DNA of 5,946 nt from an uncultured Desulfovibrionaceae bacterium (lineage in GTDB: Bacteria; Desulfobacterota; Desulfovibrionia; Desulfovibrionales; Desulfovibrionaceae), in the NCBI GenBank assembly GCA_947178315.1, contig CAMWXW010000040.1:1-5946 (forward strand), in the 5' to 3' direction. Made by a program: the position numbers and the translations under genes. The stretch's first letter is position 1. Each line of letters starts with the position of its first letter. The notes below the pieces were generated by a model, which worked only from the letters and a program-made list of their open reading frames with translations, searched no databases and had not been told where the DNA came from. Below are positions 1 through 5,420 of this stretch, piece after piece.

Positions 1-60
1 GCTAAAAATACTCCATAAGAAGATATCTCTAGGAAGTATTGTATAGCGTGATAGGGAGAG
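1..60. other. leader upstream of rpoZ
   Basis: Short AT-rich stretch before the first gene. One frame reads five codons and stops at TAA 16-18, and another stops at TAG 44-46. Either could be the tail of an upstream gene, but too little is present to say. I see no convincing -35/-10 pair and no hairpin followed by a T-run. The only clear signal is the purine-rich ribosome binding site at its right end. Confidence 0.3.
53..58 (+). promoter_or_regulatory. ribosome binding site of rpoZ
   Basis: AGGGAG lies 5 nt before the ATG at 64 but only 2 nt before the in-frame GTG at 61. The spacing favours ATG 64, which also gives the family's usual MARIT- N-terminus. Confidence 0.75.
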
Positions 61-63
61 GTG

Positions 64-270
64 ATGGCTCGTATAACTATAGAGGATTGTTTAGAAAAAG
101 TGCCTAATCGTTTCTTACTTGTGCAGACTGTTATTAAACGAGTAAAGCAATATAGAGATGGCTATGAGCCTCTTATTCATTCGAAGAATAAAGAGATTGT
201 AACTGCTCTTAGAGAAATTGCAGATGGTGTTGTGCGTCCAGAAGAAGAAAAAAAAGAGCATGGAGAATAG
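64..270 (+). CDS. rpoZ: DNA-directed RNA polymerase subunit omega
   Basis: Small subunit of RNA polymerase that wraps the C-terminal part of beta' and helps core assembly; it acts in the cytoplasm on transcribing polymerase. From ATG 64 the protein has 68 residues, within the usual short range for omega. It starts MARITIEDCLEKVPNRFLLV, the conserved N-terminal block, followed by IKRVKQYRDGYEPL and the KNKEIVTALREIA helix. The tail is acidic and lysine-rich (EEEKKEHGE) and probably disordered. I prefer ATG 64 over GTG 61 because of Shine-Dalgarno spacing. It is the first gene of a tight block, with 6 nt separating its stop from dnaJ. An A8 run (248-255) lies near the end of the gene. Identification is firm; the Desulfovibrionales-like flavour is an impression from memory. 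Confidence 0.93.
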   Translation: MARITIEDCLEKVPNRFLLVQTVIKRVKQYRDGYEPLIHSKNKEIVTALREIADGVVRPEEEKKEHGE

Positions 271-276
271 TCATCT

Positions 277-1386
277 ATGGCAAAGGATTATTATGCAGTT
301 CTTGGTATAGATCGTTCTGCTACTCAAGAAGAAATAAAAAAAGCATACAGAAAAATAGCTTTTGAAAATCACCCAGATAAAAATCCTAATAATAAAGAAG
401 CAGAGGCTAGATTCAAAGAAGCATCAGAAGCCTACGATATTTTACGAGATCCAGCAAAGCGTGAAAACTACGATAGATATGGTACTGCAGATACTATGGG
501 TGGTGCTGGCTTTGGTAGTGCAGAAGACATTTTCTCTCACTTTGGAGATATTTTTGGAAGTATTTTTGGTGGCTTTGGTAATGTGAATCCCAATGCTCCT
601 CAGCGTGGTGCTGACTTACGGTATAATCTTGCGATTACATTAGAACAAGCATTTACTGGAGATACTGTTACTATCAAAATTCCTACTACAGAGAATTGTT
701 CTGAGTGTGAAGGTTCAGGCTGTGCAAAAGGTGGTAAGAGAACGAGATGCTCCTATTGTGATGGTACTGGAGAAGTCATACAAAAGCAAGGTTTCTTTCG
801 TGTTTCCACACCATGTGTTGCATGTAGAGGCACTGGAGAGACTGTAGATAAACCATGTCCTAAGTGTAAAGCTACTGGTCTGACTGAGACTATGAAAACT
901 CTTTCACTTACAATTCCAAAAGGTGTAGAAACAGGTGTGCGTTTACGTATGGAAGGTGAGGGGGAAAAAGGGACACATAATGCACCTTCTGGTGATTTAT
1001 ATGTTATTCTTTCTGTAAAGCAAGATTCTCGTTATATACGTAAAGAAGAAGATTTACTTATTGTTGAGCATATCTCTTTTATTGATGCTATCTTGGGAGC
1101 AAAAAAAACAATCCAAACACTCCATGGAGAAAAAGAGATTACCATTGCAAAAGGGACACAAAATGATGATACCTTTGTTATTAAAGGTGCTGGTATGCCT
1201 TTTTTGCGTAATCCGACTAAATATGGTAACCTCATTGTTCAATATAAAGTGGATATTCCAAAACATATCTCTGCAGAACAAGAAAAGTTATTGACTCAAT
1301 ATAAAGAGCTTGATGCTGAAAAACCGTTACAAAAACTAAAAAATGTTGGAAAAAAAATAGGTAAAGCAATGGGACTTACGGAGTAG
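277..1386 (+). CDS. dnaJ: chaperone protein DnaJ (Hsp40, type I)
   Basis: Cytoplasmic J-domain co-chaperone that delivers unfolded clients to DnaK and stimulates its ATPase. All type I domains are present in 369 residues, the normal length. The J domain covers residues 1-69 with the HPD motif at 32-34. The Gly/Phe region covers roughly 75-101. The zinc-binding region covers 141-201 with four CxxC pairs starting at C141, C158, C180 and C194, spaced as in E. coli DnaJ. The C-terminal client-binding and dimerisation domains follow to about 340, with a basic tail. The fourth zinc repeat reads CPKCKATG, with Ala in place of the first Gly of CxxCxGxG, while its cysteines are intact. GGAG at 262-265 lies 11 nt before the ATG, a rather long spacing. 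The gene sits between rpoZ and moaC; no dnaK or grpE is in view. A8 runs occur at 1100-1107 and 1350-1357. Confidence 0.97.
   Translation: MAKDYYAVLGIDRSATQEEIKKAYRKIAFENHPDKNPNNKEAEARFKEASEAYDILRDPAKRENYDRYGTADTMGGAGFGSAEDIFSHFGDIFGSIFGGFGNVNPNAPQRGADLRYNLAITLEQAFTGDTVTIKIPTTENCSECEGSGCAKGGKRTRCSYCDGTGEVIQKQGFFRVSTPCVACRGTGETVDKPCPKCKATGLTETMKTLSLTIPKGVETGVRLRMEGEGEKGTHNAPSGDLYVILSVKQDSRYIRKEEDLLIVEHISFIDAILGAKKTIQTLHGEKEITIAKGTQNDDTFVIKGAGMPFLRNPTKYGNLIVQYKVDIPKHISAEQEKLLTQYKELDAEKPLQKLKNVGKKIGKAMGLTE
1380..1383 (+). promoter_or_regulatory. ribosome binding site of moaC inside the dnaJ end
   Basis: GGAG in the last codons of dnaJ lies 5 nt before ATG 1389 and only 2 nt before GTG 1386. This supports ATG 1389 as the moaC start. 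The site overlaps dnaJ coding sequence, consistent with coupled translation. Confidence 0.65.
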
Positions 1387-1388
1387 TG

Positions 1389-1871
1389 ATGGAAAAGGTA
1401 TTTTCTCATATTGCAGAAGATGGTACTGTAACGATGGTAAATATGAATGAGAAAACTCCTTCTCATCGTATTGCAATTGCAGAGAGTATCGTCTATTTTA
1501 ATGAGAAAACCTTTCACATGCTTGAAGAAAATGCATTACCTAAGGGTGATGTTCTCACAACAGCAAAGATTGCTGGTATAATGGCAGCAAAACAAAGTTC
1601 TACACTTATTCCTATGTGTCATCCTTTAGCTCTCACCTATATTGATATCCGTTTTACAAAACTCTCCTCCTCATATTCACTTGTTCTTGAGTCTGAGGTT
1701 CATACCTATGGGGTTACGGGTGTTGAGATTGAGGCGCTTGTTGCTGTTCAAATTGCATCTATAACAGTATATGATATGTGTAAAGCTGTTCAGAAAGATA
1801 TACAGATTGGAGATTGTAAATTACTCTATAAATCTGGTGGGAAGAGTGGGGAATATAGGTATTCACGATGA
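1389..1871 (+). CDS. moaC: cyclic pyranopterin monophosphate synthase MoaC
   Basis: Converts 3',8-cyclo-7,8-dihydro-GTP, the MoaA product, into cyclic pyranopterin monophosphate in molybdenum cofactor synthesis; cytoplasmic. The protein has 160 residues from ATG 1389, the usual size. Signature blocks are KGDVLTTAKIAGIMAAK (52-68), IPMCHPL (74-80, with the conserved His at 78), GVTGVEIEAL (108-117), YDMCKA (128-133, with the conserved Asp129 and Lys132) and SGGKSGEY near the C-terminus. The N-terminal MVDVSxK block reads MVNMNEK here, so the usual Asp is Asn18. The start lies 2 nt after the dnaJ stop, and the TGA overlaps the kdsD ATG by 4 nt. No other Moco gene is in the window, so its partner MoaA must be encoded elsewhere. 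Family assignment is firm. Confidence 0.95.
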   Translation: MEKVFSHIAEDGTVTMVNMNEKTPSHRIAIAESIVYFNEKTFHMLEENALPKGDVLTTAKIAGIMAAKQSSTLIPMCHPLALTYIDIRFTKLSSSYSLVLESEVHTYGVTGVEIEALVAVQIASITVYDMCKAVQKDIQIGDCKLLYKSGGKSGEYRYSR

Positions 1872-2845
1872 CACAAAATACATTTGATATCATAGCAGAA
1901 GCACAAAGAGTACGTGATGTTACACGAGATGCTCTTGATACTCTTATTTTTGATGATGTTTTTATCCGTGTAGTTGAACATATAAGTAAACTTCAAGGTT
2001 CACTCTTTTTTCTTGGTGTTGGAAAATCTGGTATTATTGGAAAAAAGCTTGCAGCAACATTTGCGTCTTTAGGATTTCCAGCATTTTTTATACACCCAAC
2101 AGAAGCCTTACATGGTGATATGGGACGTATTTCTCCTCATGATACAGTCATTGCTCTTTCATATTCAGGTTCAACAGCAGAATTGCTTGAGGCATTACAA
2201 TCAATTGAGAAACGAGATATTACTCTTATAGTTATTACAGGGAATCCTTCCTCACCTCTTGCACAACGGGCTATGTATGCACTTATCGCTAGTGTTCCTA
2301 GTGAGGCATGTCCGTGGAATATTGTCCCTACGACATCGCTTATTGCTACTATGATTATTGGTGATGCATTAGCTCTCTGTGCTGTACAGGTGAAAAAACT
2401 CACAAAAGAGCATTTTGCTAGAAATCACCCAAAAGGAGCATTGGGAGCTTTACTTTATAATATGGTAGAGCAAATTATGCAAAAAGATGAACTCCCTCTT
2501 GTTTTTCATTCATCAAATTTGAAAGAAGCTTTGCATGTATTGCATACACATAATGATGGAGCAGTTTTTATTGTCGATGAAGATAAAAAAATAGAAGGTG
2601 TCTTGACTGATGGTGATATACGTCGCTTGATAATCAATAACTCTCTTGACCTAGAGGAATCTATTACTCATTATATGAATCCGAATCCGAAAGTAGGTGG
2701 ACTTACAATGACAACAGCAGAGCTTCTCGATATTATGGAGCGTAATGCAATTACTGTATTGCCGATTGTAGATAATGATAATGTTCTACAGGGTATTTTA
2801 CACATTCATGATATTCTAGGTAGAGGTGCTATTCCATTCCACTAA
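1868..2845 (+). CDS. kdsD: arabinose-5-phosphate isomerase, KdsD/KpsF/GutQ family
   Basis: Predicted to interconvert D-ribulose 5-phosphate and D-arabinose 5-phosphate, the first step toward KDO for lipopolysaccharide; cytoplasmic. The 325 residues hold an N-terminal SIS sugar-isomerase domain (about 35-200) and two C-terminal CBS domains (about 205-262 and 267-325), the standard layout. The residues matching E. coli KdsD Lys59, His88, Glu111 and His193 are all present as K53 (GVGKSG), H82 (LHGDMG), E105 (STAELL) and H187 (ARNHPKGALG), at a constant offset of 6. The CBS hallmark LTDGDIRRLI is also present. Two SIS loops depart from the usual text: SYSGST where SNSGE(T/S) is common, and ACPWNIVPTTS where ACPLGLAPTTS is common. 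The start overlaps the moaC stop (ATGA). The exact paralogue (KdsD, KpsF or GutQ) cannot be fixed from sequence alone, but no capsule or glucitol genes flank it. Confidence 0.9.
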   Translation: MTQNTFDIIAEAQRVRDVTRDALDTLIFDDVFIRVVEHISKLQGSLFFLGVGKSGIIGKKLAATFASLGFPAFFIHPTEALHGDMGRISPHDTVIALSYSGSTAELLEALQSIEKRDITLIVITGNPSSPLAQRAMYALIASVPSEACPWNIVPTTSLIATMIIGDALALCAVQVKKLTKEHFARNHPKGALGALLYNMVEQIMQKDELPLVFHSSNLKEALHVLHTHNDGAVFIVDEDKKIEGVLTDGDIRRLIINNSLDLEESITHYMNPNPKVGGLTMTTAELLDIMERNAITVLPIVDNDNVLQGILHIHDILGRGAIPFH

Positions 2846-2850
2846 GGGGA
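2844..2850 (+). promoter_or_regulatory. ribosome binding site of the DUF2318 gene
   Basis: AAGGGGA begins inside the kdsD stop codon and ends 7 nt before ATG 2858. It is one of the better Shine-Dalgarno sequences in the window and supports this start. Confidence 0.6.
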
Positions 2851-2857
2851 TAGAGGT

Positions 2858-3406
2858 ATGAAGACACATACAAAAGTTGGTTTATTTTGTATAGGGATTG
2901 CCCTTATTGCTCTTATATATATAGATTATACAACGAATATAATCTCTGAGCGTTGGCGAATTCTTTTACATGGTGAATCAGTATCTCTTGAAACACCACA
3001 AGAACCTTGGCTTCAGCCTACATCTGCCCCTATAGTGTACCTAGAAGCTACTCCAGCGAGATATATAGTACTTCCTATGCAGGAATTTATACAACACCAT
3101 GTTGTTCTTTTTCTTTATCCCGTAGGAGATACCATGATTCGCTTTTTTGTCATTAAGGAAGGCATAAAAGAAAAGACAAAGTATAGAGCTGTTGCAGATG
3201 CATGTGAACTCTGTTTTATGAATAATCAAGGTTTTGAGTATAAGGATTCCTATTTTGTCTGTCGAGATTGTGGTATGTCGTACCATAGTCAAAGAGTAGG
3301 TATAGCTTCTGGAGGTTGTAATCCTATTCCTCTTCCTCTTGTGTATATCAATGATAGACTTGAGATCTCAAAAGACGCTCTTGCAAAAGTTGCTAAAATG
3401 TTCTAG
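2858..3406 (+). CDS. membrane-anchored DUF2318 (FtrD-like) Fe-S/metal-binding protein
   Basis: The 182-residue protein has one N-terminal hydrophobic segment (about 7-22, between basic residues and a polar stretch). It looks like an uncleaved signal anchor with the rest outside the inner membrane. The C-terminal half matches the DUF2318/FtrD-like pattern as I remember it: DACELC (C116, C119), then VCRDCGMSYH (C135, C138), then GIASGGCNPIPLPL (C154). These five cysteines plus His143 suggest an iron-sulfur or metal site. FtrD-like proteins are known from ferrous-iron uptake loci (FtrABCD), where the family member is a larger multi-spanning membrane protein; here only one span is visible and no P19, permease or cupredoxin gene is adjacent. 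A role in iron or redox chemistry at the membrane is inference. It lies 12 nt after kdsD and 11 nt before the beta-barrel gene, so the two envelope genes are probably co-transcribed. Confidence 0.75.
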   Translation: MKTHTKVGLFCIGIALIALIYIDYTTNIISERWRILLHGESVSLETPQEPWLQPTSAPIVYLEATPARYIVLPMQEFIQHHVVLFLYPVGDTMIRFFVIKEGIKEKTKYRAVADACELCFMNNQGFEYKDSYFVCRDCGMSYHSQRVGIASGGCNPIPLPLVYINDRLEISKDALAKVAKMF

Positions 3407-3417
3407 AGTAAAAATCT

Positions 3418-4092
3418 ATGAAATATATTGTGCGTAGTTTATGGATTATATCTGTTCTTTGTATATACACAGTCCCAGCACATGCAGAATTATTGGCTGT
3501 TGATCAATATCTTTCTGTTAAGCTTGGATATAGTGGAATTATTGCTGACCCTGTTAAAATAAAAGGAACTCTCATTTCTCCTCAAGAAGGATATAAGAAA
3601 ACAGGCTATATCTCTACGCCTAATCTTGCACTTTCTGTCGGGACGTATTATGCGACTGAATATGTTGCAGTTCGTGGTGAAACAGAGTATGCAGTACGTT
3701 TTAGTGCAGGAACAAAGGTTTCTTCAATTCCTACTAGTAATGGAGCATCTAGTTTAACTCTTACAAATACTGTACAGACTATTTTACTTAACCTTTTTTT
3801 AGACTTCAATACACGTACATTTTTTGTTCCCTATATTGGAGCTGGTATTGGAGCTAGCTTTGTAGATGTAAAATACTCTATAGATAATAGTTCAGCAAAG
3901 AAGTTCTATATTGATTTCTCATGGCAAGTTAATATTGGGGCTGCGTTTTATATTGTTCCTTCACTTGCTATTGATATTCAGACTAGATATTCTAATTTTG
4001 GAGAACCACGTTTAGGCTCTGGGAATCCTACTCGTATGATCTATACTGCACAGGGCGTTGATGTCTTTATTGGCATACGTTATACTCTGTAA
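3418..4092 (+). CDS. outer-membrane beta-barrel protein, opacity/OmpW-like
   Basis: Exported protein of 224 residues. The N-terminus has a basic start (MKYIVR), a hydrophobic core and a good signal peptidase I site, VPAHA|E after residue 23. The mature part shows alternating polar/hydrophobic strands broken by short loops, as in small 8-stranded barrels: LSVKLGYSG, NLALSVGTYYA, YVAVRGETEYAVRF, TVQTILLNLFLDF, FVPYIGAGIGASF, QVNIGAAFYI, LAIDIQTRYSNF and a final VDVFIGIRYTL. The FVPYIGAGIGAS strand is typical of the opacity-like surface antigen superfamily. There are no cysteines in the mature part and no lipobox. Function cannot be told from sequence: adhesion, small-solute passage or structural roles are all possible. 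It is the last gene of the + strand unit, and its Shine-Dalgarno is weak (AGAG 3405-3408), suggesting translation coupled to the gene before. Confidence 0.75.
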   Translation: MKYIVRSLWIISVLCIYTVPAHAELLAVDQYLSVKLGYSGIIADPVKIKGTLISPQEGYKKTGYISTPNLALSVGTYYATEYVAVRGETEYAVRFSAGTKVSSIPTSNGASSLTLTNTVQTILLNLFLDFNTRTFFVPYIGAGIGASFVDVKYSIDNSSAKKFYIDFSWQVNIGAAFYIVPSLAIDIQTRYSNFGEPRLGSGNPTRMIYTAQGVDVFIGIRYTL

Positions 4093-4136
4093 GACTATAT
4101 CTATACCTAAGCAATAGAGTAATGTATTTTTATATA
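4093..4136. other. convergent intergenic gap
   Basis: Forty-four AT-rich bases separate the stop codons of the beta-barrel gene and hemW. A 6-bp complement (TACTCT 4083-4088 with AGAGTA 4116-4121) is followed by a T-run at 4126-4131, but the loop is 27 nt, so I do not call it a terminator. How transcription from the two sides ends is not evident. Confidence 0.4.
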
Positions 4137-5282
4137 TTATTGTGGCATAGTGAGGAATTGTTCAATAATGGAATCGAGAACAAGTCCTCCTTTTGATGTA
4201 ACACGAATAGATGAAGAGTCGTATGTTATGAGAGAGTTCATACAAAGTTGTTCTATTTGTTTTTTATAATACTCTTCAAAGGGAATCGGAAGATATGAAT
4301 TAAGTGTATTGAGAGAGATTCCTTTACTTTGTCGTAATCCTAAAAAAAGCAATTCAGTGTATATTATTTCTTTTGTTCTTTCTTCTCTATTAGGAAGCGG
4401 TACATGCTTGTTACAACATTCTGAAATACGAGTTGACCATGCTTGTATAGAAGAGGGATGTGTATATCGTGATGCAATAGTATATGAAGATGCAGAAGGA
4501 CCATATCCGTAATATGGTATATCGTTCCAGTAGCCAAGATTATGTTTACACTCATATCCTTCTTGTGCAAAGTTAGATATCTCATATTGTATATATCCGT
4601 GTCTTGTGAGTAGTTCTTTTCCAGCAAGATACATCTCACAGAGTTCTTCTTCGGAAGGAAGAAGAGTATGGAGTTTGTATTGTTTAGCAAGAAGGGTATT
4701 TTCTTCTATGGTGAGTAGATAACATGAGAGATGTTCTACTCCAAGTGAGAGTGCAGAGCGTAGTTCATATAACCACTGTTCTGTTGTCTGATTACAATGT
4801 CCCCATATCATATCGAGAGAGAGATTACGAAATCCTACATGACGCAAAATATCAATTGCTTCATATATACGCTCTACAGAGTGTATACGTTGTAGCAATG
4901 TAAGTGTTTCTGGAATAAAGCTTTGACACCCTATACTTACTCTATTGATGCCAGCATTATACCAAATTTCTGCTTTTTCTTGTGTTATTGATTCAGGATT
5001 TGCTTCTATTGTTATCTCTATATCATGAGAAAAAGGATAAGTGCGAGCTATTTGTGTAAGTACGTGAGCAATATATTCTGCAGAAATAAATGAAGGAGTG
5101 CCTCCACCAAAGAAAATACTACGTATTGGCGTATCAATAGAGCCATGTAAGAGAGAGGTATATTCAATTTCTCGTAGTAGTGTTGTTGAGTATTGTTCCA
5201 ATGCTTCTGTTGACGTTGTAGAATAAAATGCACAATATGAACAGTGTGAAGCACAAAATGGAACATGAATATAAAGCATCAT
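4137..5282 (-). CDS. hemW: radical SAM heme chaperone HemW
   Basis: Heme-binding radical SAM protein thought to pass heme to target proteins; often mislabelled as oxygen-independent coproporphyrinogen III oxidase. The 381 residues match the usual length. The cluster motif is CxxxCxxC at C10, C14 and C17, followed by A-F-Y. HemW has Phe at that second position, whereas true HemN has Cys (CxxxCxxCxC), which favours HemW. Other family blocks are FFGGGTPSF (57-65), EITIEANPES, GINRVSIGCQSF, LGVEHLSCYLLTIEENT, YEISNFAQEGYECKHNLGYW and YYGYGPSASSY. The C-terminal part keeps the ELLFLGLRQSKGI helix. The normally strong GLPGQ motif reads GHCNQ at 161-165. The start is a tandem ATG (5282 or 5279) with a weak Shine-Dalgarno. 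It lies downstream of queH on the same strand after a 138-nt gap, so it may have its own promoter. Confidence 0.92.
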   Translation of the reverse strand: MMLYIHVPFCASHCSYCAFYSTTSTEALEQYSTTLLREIEYTSLLHGSIDTPIRSIFFGGGTPSFISAEYIAHVLTQIARTYPFSHDIEITIEANPESITQEKAEIWYNAGINRVSIGCQSFIPETLTLLQRIHSVERIYEAIDILRHVGFRNLSLDMIWGHCNQTTEQWLYELRSALSLGVEHLSCYLLTIEENTLLAKQYKLHTLLPSEEELCEMYLAGKELLTRHGYIQYEISNFAQEGYECKHNLGYWNDIPYYGYGPSASSYTIASRYTHPSSIQAWSTRISECCNKHVPLPNREERTKEIIYTELLFLGLRQSKGISLNTLNSYLPIPFEEYYKKQIEQLCMNSLITYDSSSIRVTSKGGLVLDSIIEQFLTMPQ

Positions 5283-5420
5283 AATAAGAGTCTCTTTGTG
5301 TATTACAAATTTTTATATTGAGAGAGAATACAAGAATGAAAACTAATGTGGTGGAGAATGTACAACATAGGAGGAGAGATATCAGTAAGGAGAATCCTAC
5401 TATGTGTACGTGATAGAGTG
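5283..5420. other. hemW-queH intergenic region
   Basis: This 138-nt gap lies upstream of hemW and downstream of queH on the - strand. Its queH-proximal half holds an imperfect inverted repeat (listed separately). Its hemW-proximal half is AT-rich. A - strand TATAAA (5317-5312) with TTCATT 17 nt upstream (5340-5335) is a weak promoter guess for hemW, matching only 3 of 6 bases at -35. No RNA gene or convincing ORF is seen. Confidence 0.4.
5358..5411 (-). other. imperfect inverted repeat / stem-loop after queH
   Basis: Left arm 5358-5375 and right arm 5395-5411 pair as follows: AT(5358-5359) with GT(5410-5411) including one G-T wobble; GTACA(5360-5364) with TGTAC(5405-5409); a one-base bulge at A5365; CATAG(5366-5370) with CTATG(5400-5404); a 1x1 mismatch at 5371/5399; AGGA(5372-5375) with TCCT(5395-5398). 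That is about 16 pairs around a 19-nt loop. In the - strand transcript it begins 9 nt after the queH stop, where a terminator or a 3'-protecting stem would sit. No uninterrupted U-run follows (the transcript continues UCUCCACCACAUUAGUUUU), so a standard intrinsic terminator is doubtful. Confidence 0.55.

Noticed and set aside
61..63. GTG 61 as the rpoZ start
   Set aside because: It is only 2 nt from the Shine-Dalgarno, while ATG 64 has better spacing and gives the family N-terminus.
1296..1517. Open frame on the - strand across the dnaJ/moaC junction
   Set aside because: It is antisense to two well-supported genes and has no family features.
4083..4131. Possible terminator between the beta-barrel gene and hemW
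   Set aside because: Only 6 pairs around a 27-nt loop; the T-run alone is common in this AT-rich DNA.
4309..4512. Open frame on the + strand inside hemW
   Set aside because: It is antisense to conserved HemW sequence, with no start signal or recognisable protein.
4137..5282. Calling this gene oxygen-independent coproporphyrinogen III oxidase (hemN)
   Set aside because: The motif CxxxCxxCAF lacks the fourth Cys of HemN, and the 381-residue length fits HemW rather than the longer HemN.
5336..5413. A 25-codon + strand ORF (MKTNVVEN...) in the hemW-queH gap, plus a second overlapping 22-codon ORF from 5358
   Set aside because: Both are very short, overlap the inverted repeat, have poor or badly spaced ribosome binding sites and show no protein-like pattern.
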